Source of the DNA: Paenibacillus sp. FSL R7-0337
GTDB taxonomy: Bacteria; Bacillota; Bacilli; Paenibacillales; Paenibacillaceae
Assembly: GCF_037969875.1 (NCBI RefSeq)
Contig: NZ_CP150218.1
Coordinates: forward strand, 2,356,001-2,420,000
DNA: 64,000 bases
Direction: 5' to 3'
A program made the translations under genes and the position numbers. A model generated the notes under the pieces. That model did no database searches, had not been told where the DNA came from, and saw nothing but the letters and a program-made list of their open reading frames with translations. Positions 45,998-56,699 of this stretch are shown piece after piece (the first letter of the stretch is position 1; each line of letters starts with the position of its first letter).

Positions 45998-46610
45998 GTT
46001 CAATTTCCTCCTTCAACAGGTGTGTTCCGTTCAGTCCGATCACGGTGCTGTTCTGAATAATCATTCCACCTGCCTCCTTTCTTCTCCTCAAATTTGGTAA
46101 ATCACCTAAATTCATTATATTAAACCCTACGGTTATCGTCTACATTCATTATGAATCAGCAGCAATCTGTCAGTGGTTGGTCAGTGTCATTCTATATATT
46201 GTAGGAACCGGAATTACATATCTGCTCGTGTTCGCTCGTTATACATAAGGAGGCCTCGCGGCCTCCCCCTAAACAGGTCTCCGTCTTAGACGGAAACCAC
46301 CTCGTATTCTGAAAACATATCTTCAGCCTCCTTCCAGAAGTAATCTTGCCCGGCCGGACACTTATTATTAAGCCACAGGCCGCCCGGGGTTACAAGTTCA
46401 AGAATAGTTATAATCGTTCTCCACCTGAAAAGCTGGCGCGCGTACTACCTGGAATGAGGAACAGATTGAGAAGAATTTGAGTTAATTTTTTGACGAAATA
46501 CTAATTATTTGGTCGATCGCTGTCGAAATATATATTAAAATATCTAGTTACTTCGAGATATGGAAATAAATTTTAACCGCCATCCATTCAGAAATTCAGG
46601 AGGAACTTCC
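45998..46610. other. 613 bp spacer upstream of the chemoreceptor gene
   Basis: Contains the regulator's leader and a GC-rich hairpin at 46250-46268 (GGAGGC/GCCTCC). On the minus strand there is a GGAAGGAGG box 8 nt before an ATG at 46318 that opens only ten codons, MFSEYEVVSV. The same frame is open without a start back to 46444, with WRTIITILELVTPGGLWLNN, so it may be a gene remnant. The last 150 bp are AT-rich and should hold the chemoreceptor promoter. Confidence 0.45.
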
Positions 46611-48626
46611 ATGCCAACACCGAAAAAAAACCGAAAGCGCCTATTCCGTATCACGAAGCTCAGAACTGAACTGATGCTGCTTATCATTACAGCTATTGTG
46701 CTGCCCTCACTGGCTCTGATAGCCATATCCACACAAACCTCAGAATCGGCCCTGCGCTCCAAAATGGAAGACACCACACGCTCCAGCATCCACCTCCTGG
46801 ATAAAACACTGTCGCAGCTGATCCTGCTGGAGAGTGCCGCAGTGAATGAGGTGGCGTACGAGATGAGCAGCGCCGGGCTGACGAACAATTCTCCACAGCT
46901 GCGCAAGCTGATCGACAACTTCAAGCTGGAGCATCCTGAGGTAGAGATCGTGGCGATAGGCAACGAGGACGGGAAATACATGTTCGCGCCGGATTCCAAG
47001 CTGGACAATTATGATCCCCGGATACGCGACTGGTACATAGATGCACTTAAGACCCCGGAGACAACATCGGTGATCAATCCCATTTTCTCCAAAGTAACGA
47101 ATAGCTATATTCTGCCGATCTCCAAGGCATTTCCGGACGGTAAGGGTGCTGTTACAATCAGCATCAGCATGAAGGAGCTTATGGAGCTGGCGAAGAATGT
47201 CAGTCTGGGCGATAGCGGATATGTCTTCATCCTGGATGGAAATAACAAGGTGATCTACCACCCTGCCATGGAGGTTGCTTCGGAAGCCACAGACGTAATG
47301 ACAGCAGGAACCAAGCAAGGTCCGGCGGGCAAAATCTCCTATAAGGATACTGCAGCCGATACGCAAATGGACGGATACTACATTACCAATGAGCTGACCG
47401 GCTTCACCCTGGCCGGAGTGCTTCCAGAGAGTGAATACACGAAGGCGGTCTACCCGATTCTGTACAAGGCTGCTATCGTTCTCGTGGTTGCGCTGCTGCT
47501 TGCTGCAGTGATTACCTTCCTGATTATCCGCCGCATTACCGGGCCCGTAGAACGCCTGAACCGTTCGGCCAAGCGGGTAAGCGAAGGATATCTGGATGAA
47601 TTCGTCCAGACCAGCCGCAGGGATGAGATCGGTCAGCTTGCCGGCAATTATAATGAAATGGTCTCTTCACTGCGCACCATGGTGCAGGAGGTTGCCGAGA
47701 CCTCCGGCCAGCTCGCCGCTGCCAGTGAACAGCTCACAGCCAGCACGGCTGAGAACAGCAAGGCGGTCGAGTATGTGACGGAGCTGGTGGAGGAATCCAC
47801 CCGGGGCGTGGAGACCCAGGCCTATGCTTCCGCCGAAGTCGCTACAACGATGGAGGAGATGTCCACTGGCATTCAGAAAATCGCTTCCGCTTCAGAGGCA
47901 ATTGTGAGTGCCGCTATACTTACGGAAACGGATGTCTCTACCGGCAGCTCCAGAATGCAGCAGGTCGGCGAACAGATGAGAACTATACGAGAATCGGTGC
48001 AGCAGTCCGGCATCCTGATCGCTGAGCTTAACGGCTTAAGCGCCAGAGTCGCTGAGACCAGCACGGCGATCTCCGCCATTGCCAAGCAGACCAATCTCCT
48101 GTCGCTGAATGCCGGCATCGAGGCGGCCCGGGCCGGAGAACACGGGCGGGGCTTCGCCGTCGTGGCCGGTGAAGTGCGCAAGCTATCGGAGGCCACGAAT
48201 AGCAGCGCCGGACAGATTCAGGAGACCATCTCCGAGATGGTAAGCCTGATCGCCAGCGCGTATGATGTGATGAAGCATAAGGTGGCAGAGGATGTGGAGC
48301 AGGGCATGGCGCTTACCCTGGAAGCGAGCGAGGCCTTCCAGCAGATCGAACAGTCCACCCGGCAGGTCGGCGAGCAGATCCATGAGGTCTCGGCTATTAC
48401 GGAGCAAATGTCGGCCAGCAGCTCCGAAGTAGCCGCCTCCGTCCAGGAGATGGCCACAATTGCCCGGGCCGCGCTCGATTCCTTCCAGAGCGTAACCGCA
48501 GCTACCGAGGAGCAGCTTGCTTCGATGGAGGAGATCACTTCCTCCTCTGCGGCACTCTCCGGTATGGCTGCGGATATGCAGGGACAGGTGGAACGGTTCC
48601 AGTTCGATGCGAAGAATAAGGCATAA
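46611..48626 (+). CDS. Methyl-accepting chemotaxis protein, dCache sensor
   Basis: Transmembrane chemoreceptor. 671 residues. TM1 at about 20-40, a double-Cache extracellular sensor (about 45-275, with [12 protein letters not shown] and [14 protein letters not shown]), and TM2 at about 285-308. A HAMP domain ([20 protein letters not shown]) and the cytoplasmic signalling domain follow, with the hairpin tip [20 protein letters not shown]. The ATG at 46611 has AGGAGG 7 nt upstream; the frame is open 17 codons further back without a site. Cache receptors bind small metabolites; the ligand is unknown. Confidence 0.93.
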   Translation: MPTPKKNRKRLFRITKLRTELMLLIITAIVLPSLALIAISTQTSESALRSKMEDTTRSSIHLLDKTLSQLILLESAAVNEVAYEMSSAGLTNNSPQLRKLIDNFKLEHPEVEIVAIGNEDGKYMFAPDSKLDNYDPRIRDWYIDALKTPETTSVINPIFSKVTNSYILPISKAFPDGKGAVTISISMKELMELAKNVSLGDSGYVFILDGNNKVIYHPAMEVASEATDVMTAGTKQGPAGKISYKDTAADTQMDGYYITNELTGFTLAGVLPESEYTKAVYPILYKAAIVLVVALLLAAVITFLIIRRITGPVERLNRSAKRVSEGYLDEFVQTSRRDEIGQLAGNYNEMVSSLRTMVQEVAETSGQLAAASEQLTASTAENSKAVEYVTELVEESTRGVETQAYASAEVATTMEEMSTGIQKIASASEAIVSAAILTETDVSTGSSRMQQVGEQMRTIRESVQQSGILIAELNGLSARVAETSTAISAIAKQTNLLSLNAGIEAARAGEHGRGFAVVAGEVRKLSEATNSSAGQIQETISEMVSLIASAYDVMKHKVAEDVEQGMALTLEASEAFQQIEQSTRQVGEQIHEVSAITEQMSASSSEVAASVQEMATIARAALDSFQSVTAATEEQLASMEEITSSSAALSGMAADMQGQVERFQFDAKNKA

Positions 48627-48690
48627 ATAAGACTTAGCTGTACGGTTCGACAGACAGCGTTAACCAGGAGTAGCCAATACCCTTTCATCG

Positions 48691-48719
48691 ATTGTATTCG
48701 ATTTTTCGCATACATTTAA
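48691..48719. repeat. Short hairpin repeat, family A, copy 7
   Basis: TTGTATTCGATTTTTCGCAT followed by ACATTTA, between the chemoreceptor stop and its terminator. Confidence 0.6.
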
Positions 48720-48740
48720 CTTATCCATAACAGACAAACA

Positions 48741-48792
48741 AGGGGTGTCCCCCAATGCCATTAATCTGGCATTGGGGGACACCCCTCTTTTC
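48741..48792 (+). terminator. Terminator between chemoreceptor and helD genes
   Basis: A perfect 20 bp stem (AGGGGTGTCCCCCAATGCCA and its complement) around TTAATC, followed by CTTTTCT. It is longer than needed for termination and serves two convergent genes. Confidence 0.9.
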
Positions 48793-48826
48793 TCCGTGCT
48801 ATTATCCCTCTTGCAGACTGAATATC

Positions 48827-51040
48827 TTAATTACTCTCATCAAGCGCCGGCCAGCCGGAGACGGTCTCCTCTGCGTTCAATTGAACGTAAGGCGGTAATT
48901 CGCCGCCCCTCAGCAGCCACAGCTCATGCAGGGCACGCGTACAGCCCACATACATCAGCTTCGCATCCCAGGCCGCCGCTCCATAATGGTCACTGTCGGC
49001 GTCCGCCAGAATGACCGCATCGAACTCCAGCCCCTTGGACAAGTAGACGGGCAGGATCGACAAGCCGCCCCGGTATTCCGTGATGCTGCCGTCAATCAGA
49101 TGAAGATCCTCGAATTGACCAGCGAGCTCAGCGTACAGCTCAGAGGCTTCCCGCAGGCTGCGGGTCAATACCGCCACCGTGCGGTATTCACGCCCGGAGA
49201 GCTGCGCCAGGGCGCTCTTGACCGCGCTGAGCCGCTGGTCTGCCGGTGCAGCCGCAGCCGTTCCCGGCAGCACATCCTCCTCATAGGAGATCAGCCGCAC
49301 AGGATTCCCGCTGCGGAAAACCGGAACGGCCAGCAGCTCACTGCCCACGCCCGCAGACAGAATGCCGTTAGCGAACTCAATAATTTCCATCGTTGAGCGG
49401 TAGCTTCGGGTAAGTGCATGGTATGCCGTGTGTTGTTCAGCGAACAGCGTCTGCATCTCTCTCCACGCATGCACTCCCTTGTAGGCGTGAATGCCCTGCG
49501 ACAGGTCACCCAGAATCGTGAAGGAATGTCCCTTCACATACAGATCCAACACAGCAATCTGGAACGGGGAGAAATCCTGCGCTTCATCGATCACGATATG
49601 GTCAAAGCGCTCCGTACCCTCGTTCCCGTTCAGAAGATAATGGATATACAACAGCGGAGGAAGATCCTCTTCGCGCAGAATCCCCTTTTTCAGCTCCTTG
49701 ACGGTCTCCTTCAGCACGGCAGGCGGAATCTCTTCCGGCGCTCCCGCCGGCCAGTCCTCCGGTGCTTTCGCCGCCCGGAAGATCTGCTTGTAGATGGCGA
49801 GCGGCTCGTATTTCGGCCATTTGGCGCTGTAAGCCTTCTCACGTGCCGTGCCCTTCTTCTTGCGTTCCTTCAGCGCAGCCGCTGAAGGGCTCTTCTTCAG
49901 CTCCATCTCAATCCAGCGGTGAAGCCTTGCCATCACCCGCTCCTTGCGCTTCGCCGGAGGATACGGTGCGTATTCCTCATTGTGCCAGCGCAGAATCACC
50001 TGGCGGCTCAGCACTGCCCCGTCCCAAGGGCTGAAATCCCCCTCCGGCACAGCGCTGGTCTCCAGCAGCTTGACGCTGGATTCAATGACGCCCATCAGCA
50101 CCGTTGAGCCCTTGAAGCGCCCGGGGGTCTCCTCCGTGATGACCGGCATTGCTCCCGCCGTCTCGAACCAGCGGCTCATGACCTCCGAAGCATCCTGCTC
50201 CGGCAAGTCCACACCCAGCACCTCGGCCGCCCAGTCCGGGAACGTGCTCTGGGCAATATTGCCGACGCCCAGCTCCGGCAGCACATCTGAAATATAGTCC
50301 AGGAACATGCGGTTCGGGGCGAAAATAATCATTTTCTCCGCCGAGACCTGCTCCTTGTATTGATACAATAAGAACGCCAGCCGGTGCAGCGCAACGGTGG
50401 TCTTGCCGCTTCCCGCGACCCCCTGGATGATCAGCGCCGTGTTCTTGGCCGCCCGGATAATCTTGTCCTGCTCCTCCTGGATCGTGGAGACGATGTCCCG
50501 CAGCCGGTTATCCTTGTTCTCCCCCAGCCGGTAGACCAGGAATTCATCCGATACCGCCGGCGCGTCGCTGTCACGGTTATACGTATCCGCCACCCGCTCC
50601 AGGATCTGCTTGCGGATCACTACGTTGCGCTTGAGATAGACCAGCCCTTCAATCAGCCCCTCCGGCGCTTCATATGAGGCGGCTTCCGTTCCTCCGGTAA
50701 AAGAATAAAACAGGCTTGCCACCGGTGCCCGCCAATCAATGACAAGCGGACGGTCGCTTACCTGCTCGCGGTCTACGCCGATTTTGCCGATATAGAGTGC
50801 CTTGCGTTCCTCTTCATCATTGCCCTGAAAATCAAGCCGTCCGAAATAAGGCTCCTGCCTAAGCTTGGCAAGATCTTTGCGCCTCTGCTCCCTTGAATCC
50901 TCCAGCACTTGCTCCGTATAATCGTGTCCTGTGTATACCGGAGTTCCTCGCAATCGTTCAAGGGTAGAGTCAATCTCTGTCAGCGCGTGGTTCAGCCTGT
51001 CTTCTTCCTCTTGATAGGCACTTTGAAAGTTGTCTTCCAA
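48827..51040 (-). CDS. helD: HelD, RNA polymerase-recycling helicase-like ATPase
   Basis: UvrD/Rep-like superfamily 1 ATPase that releases stalled RNA polymerase in Firmicutes. 737 residues. The N-terminal coiled coil (about 1-65) is the arm that enters the polymerase secondary channel. Conserved IDWRAPVASLFYSF near 135, Walker A GVAGSGKTTVALHRL near 215 and DEAQDFSPFQ near 475. The start is a TTG with AGGAGG 9 nt upstream. Confidence 0.9.
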   Translation of the reverse strand: MEDNFQSAYQEEEDRLNHALTEIDSTLERLRGTPVYTGHDYTEQVLEDSREQRRKDLAKLRQEPYFGRLDFQGNDEEERKALYIGKIGVDREQVSDRPLVIDWRAPVASLFYSFTGGTEAASYEAPEGLIEGLVYLKRNVVIRKQILERVADTYNRDSDAPAVSDEFLVYRLGENKDNRLRDIVSTIQEEQDKIIRAAKNTALIIQGVAGSGKTTVALHRLAFLLYQYKEQVSAEKMIIFAPNRMFLDYISDVLPELGVGNIAQSTFPDWAAEVLGVDLPEQDASEVMSRWFETAGAMPVITEETPGRFKGSTVLMGVIESSVKLLETSAVPEGDFSPWDGAVLSRQVILRWHNEEYAPYPPAKRKERVMARLHRWIEMELKKSPSAAALKERKKKGTAREKAYSAKWPKYEPLAIYKQIFRAAKAPEDWPAGAPEEIPPAVLKETVKELKKGILREEDLPPLLYIHYLLNGNEGTERFDHIVIDEAQDFSPFQIAVLDLYVKGHSFTILGDLSQGIHAYKGVHAWREMQTLFAEQHTAYHALTRSYRSTMEIIEFANGILSAGVGSELLAVPVFRSGNPVRLISYEEDVLPGTAAAAPADQRLSAVKSALAQLSGREYRTVAVLTRSLREASELYAELAGQFEDLHLIDGSITEYRGGLSILPVYLSKGLEFDAVILADADSDHYGAAAWDAKLMYVGCTRALHELWLLRGGELPPYVQLNAEETVSGWPALDESN

Positions 51041-51245
51041 TTTCAGTTACCTCCTAAAAGTTTTGCGGGCATTCACTTCCTGAATCACTACGAGCATAAC
51101 TCGCTTCGGAAGCATGCACCTTAAGTGATGTGAGCAGTCCATCTTATCACAACAAGATAGGGAAAGCCATATATTTCTAGCCGCTGCCGGGGCTGCGGAT
51201 AAGCGGAAATGGGGAAGCAGTGCTCCCCCCCTTCCACCTTTGCCG

Positions 51246-52547
51246 TTAGCCCATCAGCGCATGCAGCACGAAGTTCGCAATGAACAGTCCGGCAATGCCG
51301 TACAAGGCAGGAGGAACCTCCTTGCCCTTGCCGGTAGCCAGCTTCACCAGCGGATAGGTGATGAAGCCGAACGCCATGCCGTCCACGATGCTGTAGGTGA
51401 AGGGAATCATCACCATGACCAGGAACGCAGGGAACAGCTCCGTCATGTCGCCGAGATCCATCTCGCGCACACTCTGCACCATCAGCCCGCCGATTACGAT
51501 CAGAATCGGCGCAATCGCGCTGTCCGGCACATAAGCCAGCAGCGGGATGAACAGGAAGGTCGCTCCGAACAGCAGGCCGGTGACGAGTGAAGTTAAGCCG
51601 GAGCGGCCCCCTGCCGCAATCCCGGCGGTGGATTCGGCAGCGGCGACCACCGGGCTGCTGCCGAACAGACCTGCCGCGATGTTAGCGAGCGAGAGCGCCC
51701 GCAGACTGCTTTTGAAGCGTTCCGGACGTCCTGCCATCAGCGTCTGGGAAGAGATCAGGCCGATATTCTCAAACACCACAATCAGCAGCAGCAGGAAAAC
51801 GGCAATCCAGAAGACAAGGCTGACGAATCCGCTCCAGTCCATACTGGCGAACACGCTGCCGTAACCGCTGAACACATGTCCCGGCTCGGTATTCTTCGGC
51901 GCATGGGCGGCTCCCAGCAGATAGGCAAGCCCTGTGCCCGCGAGCATACTGATCAGCAGCCCGCCGCGCGTGCCGCGGATGAACAGCACCAGCGCCAGCA
52001 GCAGCGTCACCACCGAGGTAATGACCGCAGGATCGCTGAAATGCCCGATGGCGACGAAGGTGGTGGCGTGGGCAATGACAATCCCGCTTTTTTGCAGGCC
52101 GATGAAGGTCAGGAACAGCCCGATGCCGACGGTGATCGCATGCTGCAGATTATGGGGAATCGCATCGCTGAGAATACGGTAGAGCGAGGTGAAGGCCACA
52201 ATGGCAAACAGCACCCCGGTCACCACCACCACCGCCAGCGCCTCGCGCCAGTCCAGCTTCATGGAATGCACGAGCGTATAGGTAAAAAAGGCATTGATCC
52301 CCATGCCCGGGACGACGATAATCGGCGTTTTGCCGCCAAAAGCCATCAGCAGGCAGCCTGTCACCGCTGTCAGCAGCGTGGCGACCATCCCGGCCCGCAG
52401 CGGCATGCCTGCATCTGCCAGGATCGCTGCGTTAACCATCACAATATATACCGAAGCGAAATACGACAGAATGCCGGCCGCCCATTCCTGCTTCCAGTTA
52501 TCGCCCGGCTCCATTCCCACGCTATTCCGCCAAATATTCGATTTCAT
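51246..52547 (-). CDS. NCS2-family purine (adenine/guanine/hypoxanthine) permease
   Basis: Proton-coupled nucleobase transporter of the AzgA/PbuG/PbuO branch. 433 residues with about 13 membrane helices. VPGMGINAFFTYTLV (about 65-80) and SSPVVAAAESTAGIAAGGRSG are branch motifs. The ATG at 52547 has GGAGG 7 nt upstream; the frame extends back to 52625 without a site. No purine riboswitch consensus was found upstream, unlike pbuG in Bacillus. Confidence 0.9.
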   Translation of the reverse strand: MKSNIWRNSVGMEPGDNWKQEWAAGILSYFASVYIVMVNAAILADAGMPLRAGMVATLLTAVTGCLLMAFGGKTPIIVVPGMGINAFFTYTLVHSMKLDWREALAVVVVTGVLFAIVAFTSLYRILSDAIPHNLQHAITVGIGLFLTFIGLQKSGIVIAHATTFVAIGHFSDPAVITSVVTLLLALVLFIRGTRGGLLISMLAGTGLAYLLGAAHAPKNTEPGHVFSGYGSVFASMDWSGFVSLVFWIAVFLLLLIVVFENIGLISSQTLMAGRPERFKSSLRALSLANIAAGLFGSSPVVAAAESTAGIAAGGRSGLTSLVTGLLFGATFLFIPLLAYVPDSAIAPILIVIGGLMVQSVREMDLGDMTELFPAFLVMVMIPFTYSIVDGMAFGFITYPLVKLATGKGKEVPPALYGIAGLFIANFVLHALMG

Positions 52548-52616
52548 GTAACAACCTCCACTTAAGTTCATCTCATAGGATGTCAAGTATCTCCCAACAA
52601 AACATACCGTAAAATA

Positions 52617-52672
52617 ACCCCACAAAATGCGGCTTTAGCTCCGAAGCCTATTCAGGTACTTTGCGGGGGCCC
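52617..52672 (-). other. Structured leader candidate before the purine permease gene
   Basis: On the minus strand CCCCGCAAA pairs with TTTTGTGGGG, enclosing GGCTT/AAGCC. The flanks carry two copies of CATACCGTAA (forward strand). It matches no riboswitch class I know. A 13-base core (GGTACTTTGCGGG) recurs at 35689-35701, so it may instead be a dispersed repeat. Confidence 0.4.
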
Positions 52673-52688
52673 CAATACATACCGTAAT

Positions 52689-52727
52689 AAAAGGGCATAT
52701 AGCCGAAAACCAGCTACACACCCTTTT
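52689..52727 (-). terminator. tcdA terminator
   Basis: AAAAGGG/CCCTTTT outer stem with TAGC/GCTA pairing inside, 12 bp after the tcdA stop, followed by TATT on the minus strand. Confidence 0.65.
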
Positions 52728-52739
52728 AACTGATAGAAT

Positions 52740-53498
52740 TCATTCAAATGTAATGCCGCCCGTTTCGAGCAAATCCCGTACCGTTACACTGACCATAATC
52801 AGGCCGACTACAGGGGGTACAAAAGAAGTACTGGCCGGAGGCTGCTTCGCCTTGCGCCGGTCCGGCGCATTCGCAGGCACAATCTGCTCCGTCACATCCG
52901 CGCGTGGCTTCATAGGCTTCTCGGTGGAGAAGACTACCTTCACGCCCTTCTTGATGCCTTCCTTGCGCAGTCTGGTACGGATTACCCGGGCAATCGGGTC
53001 CATGGTGGTCTTGGAGATGTCGGCGACCTGGAAGCGGGTCGGGTCCATCTTGTTGGCCGCGCCCATGCTGGAGATCAGCGGGATCTTCCGGGCCAGACAT
53101 TCCTTGATCAGGTGAATCTTATAGATAATCGTATCCGAAGCGTCAATCACATAGTCCAGCTTGTATTTGAACAGCTCCTCATACGTCTCTTCGGTGTAGA
53201 ACATATTCAGCGCAATTGCTTCGCATTCCGGGTTGATCAGCTTGATACGGTCCACCATCAGATCGGTTTTGTTCTGGCCGATGGTCGTGGTCAGCGCATG
53301 AAGCTGGCGGTTGATGTTGGTAATATCCACCGAATCCTTATCAATCAGGATAATCCGGCCGATTCCGGTCCGGGCCAGCGCTTCCGCCGCCATGGCGCCG
53401 ACTCCGCCGATCCCCAGCACAGCCACTGTGCTGTTCTTCATAATCTCCAGGCCCTCCGGCCCGATCGCCAGCTCCGTACGCGAGAACTGATTCAGCAT
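52740..53498 (-). CDS. tcdA: tRNA threonylcarbamoyladenosine dehydratase TcdA (YrvM)
   Basis: E1-like enzyme that cyclises t6A to ct6A at position 37 of ANN-decoding tRNAs. 252 residues. The nucleotide-binding motif VLGIGGVGAMAAEALARTGI is at about 25-44, with the E1-family NINRQLHALTTTIGQNK after it. The ATG at 53498 has AGGAGG 8 nt upstream; the frame extends seven codons further. It lies 76 bp after aspS, as in Bacillus. Confidence 0.92.
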   Translation of the reverse strand: MLNQFSRTELAIGPEGLEIMKNSTVAVLGIGGVGAMAAEALARTGIGRIILIDKDSVDITNINRQLHALTTTIGQNKTDLMVDRIKLINPECEAIALNMFYTEETYEELFKYKLDYVIDASDTIIYKIHLIKECLARKIPLISSMGAANKMDPTRFQVADISKTTMDPIARVIRTRLRKEGIKKGVKVVFSTEKPMKPRADVTEQIVPANAPDRRKAKQPPASTSFVPPVVGLIMVSVTVRDLLETGGITFE

Positions 53499-53574
53499 GA
53501 TGTCAGCCTCCTTGGGCAAGGCTTCCGGGACGTCACTCTGCTCTCCTGGTGCGCCCCGTCAGTCCATAGTTGAT

Positions 53575-55353
53575 TTATTTCTTTTCTTTCTCCGGTTTCG
53601 GTGCCAGCTTGATGTGCAGCTGCTCCAGTTGTCCCGCATCCACCGGGGATGGGGCATCCATCAGCAGGTCCGTTGCACTTGCCGTCTTAGGGAAGGCAAT
53701 GGTCTCACGCAGATTCGTGCGGCCTGCCAGCAGCATAATCAGACGGTCGAAGCCAAACGCGATGCCGCCATGCGGAGGCGTGCCGTATTCAAAGGCATCC
53801 ATCAGATAGCCGAATTTCTCATAAGCCAGCTCCTGCGAGAAGCCTAGTGCATTGAACATTTTCTCCTGAACGTCACGCTTGTAGATACGCTGGGAACCGC
53901 CGCCTACCTCGTAGCCGTTAAGTACGATATCATAGGCCTGCGCACGGATCGCGCCAGGATCGGTATCGAAGAGATGCAAGTCTTCATCCATCGGGCGTGT
54001 GAACGGATGATGCTCAGCCACATAACGCTTCTGGTCCTCATCGTAGCCGAGCAGCGGGAATTCTGTTACCCAAGCGAATTTGAACACACTGTCATCGATC
54101 AGGCCAAGCTGACGGCCGATCTTCAGACGCAGGGCGCCAAGTACATCCGCTACCACCTTCTTGGTATCAGCGGAGAAGAGCAGCAAGTCGCCATCCTCGG
54201 CACCTGTGCGCTCCTTCACGGCAGCGATTTCTTCCTCGGAGAAGAACTTCACAATCGGTCCCTTGAACTCGCCGTCTTTGACCTGAATCCAGGCCAGACC
54301 CTTGGCGCCGTAACGGGCAGCGTAGGGTCCAAGATCGTCAATCTCCTTGCGGGTCCATGTGCCGCAGCCCTTGGCGTTCAGACATTTCACTTCTCCGCCC
54401 TTCTCAATTACGGAAGCGAATACCTTCACACCGCTCTCAGCAACGATATCGTTCATCTCTACCAGCTCCAGGCCAAACCGCAGGTCCGGCTTGTCAGAGC
54501 CATATTTGCCAATCGCTTCGGCATACGTCAACCGCTGGAATGGTGCGGATACCTCAACCCCGATCGTCTCCTTCAGCAGACGCTGCATGAGCTTCTCCAT
54601 CATCGACAGCAGCTCATCCTGCGGCATGAATGAGGTCTCAATATCGAACTGCGTGAATTCCGGCTGGCGGTCAGCGCGCAGGTCCTCATCGCGGAAGCAG
54701 CGGGCCATCTGGTAATAGCGCTCGATGCCACCTACCATCAGCAGCTGCTTGTAGATCTGCGGCGACTGCGGAAGCGCGAAGAATTCCCCTTCATGCACAC
54801 GGCTTGGCACGAGATAGTCACGTGCGCCTTCCGGAGAGCTTTTGGTCAGGATCGGCGTTTCTACATCGATGAAGCCTTCGCTGTCCAGGAAATCGCGGAA
54901 GATCTTCGCCGCTTTGGAACGGAGCAGCAGCGTCTTATGCATCTCCGGACGGCGCAGATCCAGGTAACGGTATTTCATACGCAGGGATTCGTCTACTTCC
55001 ACTCCGTCTTCGATGAAGAATGGAGGTGTCTTAGCTGCATTCAACACTTCGATGTCTGTAATCTGCACTTCAATCTCACCGGTCGGCAAGTTGCGGTTAA
55101 TAGTCTCCTCATCGCGCTTAACCACAGTACCTGTCACGGACAGCACGTATTCACTGCGGACCTTATCGGCAATCTGCAGCGCTTCTCCGGAATAGTCAGG
55201 GTTGAATACAATCTGTACAATCCCTGTGCGGTCGCGCAGGTCAATGAACAACACGCCTCCAAGGTCACGGCGGGTCTGCACCCAACCGTTCAATGTTACT
55301 GTCTCACCGATGCTCGCTGTCGTTAATTGTCCACAGTTATGGCTTCTGGTCAT
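53575..55353 (-). CDS. aspS: Aspartyl-tRNA synthetase
   Basis: Class IIb synthetase. 592 residues, bacterial type. N-terminal OB-fold anticodon domain ([20 protein letters not shown]), motif 2 region [19 protein letters not shown] (about 212-230), bacterial GAD insert domain and C-terminal motif 3 [14 protein letters not shown]. Co-transcribed with hisS (50 bp gap) and controlled by the T-box upstream of hisS. Confidence 0.96.
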   Translation of the reverse strand: MTRSHNCGQLTTASIGETVTLNGWVQTRRDLGGVLFIDLRDRTGIVQIVFNPDYSGEALQIADKVRSEYVLSVTGTVVKRDEETINRNLPTGEIEVQITDIEVLNAAKTPPFFIEDGVEVDESLRMKYRYLDLRRPEMHKTLLLRSKAAKIFRDFLDSEGFIDVETPILTKSSPEGARDYLVPSRVHEGEFFALPQSPQIYKQLLMVGGIERYYQMARCFRDEDLRADRQPEFTQFDIETSFMPQDELLSMMEKLMQRLLKETIGVEVSAPFQRLTYAEAIGKYGSDKPDLRFGLELVEMNDIVAESGVKVFASVIEKGGEVKCLNAKGCGTWTRKEIDDLGPYAARYGAKGLAWIQVKDGEFKGPIVKFFSEEEIAAVKERTGAEDGDLLLFSADTKKVVADVLGALRLKIGRQLGLIDDSVFKFAWVTEFPLLGYDEDQKRYVAEHHPFTRPMDEDLHLFDTDPGAIRAQAYDIVLNGYEVGGGSQRIYKRDVQEKMFNALGFSQELAYEKFGYLMDAFEYGTPPHGGIAFGFDRLIMLLAGRTNLRETIAFPKTASATDLLMDAPSPVDAGQLEQLHIKLAPKPEKEKK

Positions 55354-55403
55354 CTTTTATCCTACCCCTTCATGATTAAAATTACATATGCTTGCCTTTT
55401 GGC

Positions 55404-56663
55404 CTAATTCTGAATCAGCGCCTCTGCCAGCTCGTCCAGCTTCACCGTCCGTTGCTCGCCGGTCTCCATCGACTTCAGTGCGATGACGCCGCTATTCAGC
55501 TCGTCCTCACCGAGAATCGCCGTATACCGGGCCGACATGCGGTCCGCCGACTTCATCTGCGCCTTCATCTTGCGTCCCAGGTAATCGCGCTCCGCAGAGA
55601 ATCCAAGGCTGCGCAGACGGAACAACTGCTTCGTGATCTCCAGATCTGCTGCTTCGCCAAGTGCAACGAAGTACACATCCAGCGGCTTTGCCGCTTCCAG
55701 CTCGACACCCTGATTCTCCAGGATCAGCAGAATCCGCTCCAGGCCAATACCGAACCCGATACCCGGCTGATCCGGTCCGCCGATCTCCTCAACCAGACCG
55801 TTGTACCGGCCGCCGCCGCCCACCGTATCGATGGAGCCAATGCCTGCCGCTTTATACTCAAACGCCGTATGCGTGTAATAATCAAGGCCGCGCACCAGGC
55901 GGGGGTTGATGCTGTACTCCACACCCATCACATCCAGGTGCCCCTTCACCTTCGCAAAATGCTCTGTACACTCTTCATCCAGACTGTCCAGAATGGAAGG
56001 CGCTCCGCCGAACTTGTCCTGATCGACCTTGCAGTCCAGCACACGCAGCGGGTTGCGCTCCATCCGGCGCTGGCAGTCGCTGCACAGGCTCTCTCTCATA
56101 GGTCTCAGGAAATCCAGCAGCTTCTCGCGGTAAGCCGCACGGCTCGGCGCGTTGCCGACCGAATTCAGCTCTACCCGCACATCCTTCAGCCCCAGATCAA
56201 TGTAGAACTGGTACCCGAGCGAGATGACTTCAGCATCAATCGCCGGGTCCACCGCGCCGAAGGCTTCGATGCCGAACTGATGGAACTGGCGGTATCTGCC
56301 GGCCTGCGGACGTTCATAACGGAACATCGGTCCGATGTAATACAGCTTGCTGACATCCGGCTCCCCGTATAGCTTGTTCTGAACATACGCGCGTACCACG
56401 CCTGCTGTCCCTTCGGGACGAAGCGCCAGATCGCGGTCGCCCTTGTCCTTGAAGGTATACATCTCACCTTCTACAATATCCGTTGTTTCGCCGACTCCGC
56501 GCTCGAACAGCCCGGTGTGCTCGAACAGCGGGGTACGAATCTCCCGGTAATTGAAGCGGCGGCACAGCTCTCTTGCCTTGGCCTCCACTATCTGCCATTT
56601 CTCTACTGCACCCGGAAGTACATCCTGCGTACCTGTAGGTTTCTCGAATCTTTCTTTAGCCAC
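55404..56663 (-). CDS. hisS: Histidyl-tRNA synthetase
   Basis: Class IIa synthetase. 419 residues. Motif 2 MFRYERPQAGRYRQFHQFGI (about 112-131), the histidine signature LVRGLDYYTHTAFEY (about 256) and motif 3 GIGFGIGLERILLIL. The GTG start has AGGAGG 7-8 nt upstream. First gene of hisS-aspS behind a T-box. Confidence 0.96.
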   Translation of the reverse strand: MAKERFEKPTGTQDVLPGAVEKWQIVEAKARELCRRFNYREIRTPLFEHTGLFERGVGETTDIVEGEMYTFKDKGDRDLALRPEGTAGVVRAYVQNKLYGEPDVSKLYYIGPMFRYERPQAGRYRQFHQFGIEAFGAVDPAIDAEVISLGYQFYIDLGLKDVRVELNSVGNAPSRAAYREKLLDFLRPMRESLCSDCQRRMERNPLRVLDCKVDQDKFGGAPSILDSLDEECTEHFAKVKGHLDVMGVEYSINPRLVRGLDYYTHTAFEYKAAGIGSIDTVGGGGRYNGLVEEIGGPDQPGIGFGIGLERILLILENQGVELEAAKPLDVYFVALGEAADLEITKQLFRLRSLGFSAERDYLGRKMKAQMKSADRMSARYTAILGEDELNSGVIALKSMETGEQRTVKLDELAEALIQN

Positions 56664-56699
56664 AGTCTATCCCTCCTGAAAATAACCCCTAAAAACAGC

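Noticed and set aside
52547-52740. Purine riboswitch before the purine permease
   Set aside because: The conserved loop and junction sequences of the purine riboswitch were looked for on the minus strand and not found.
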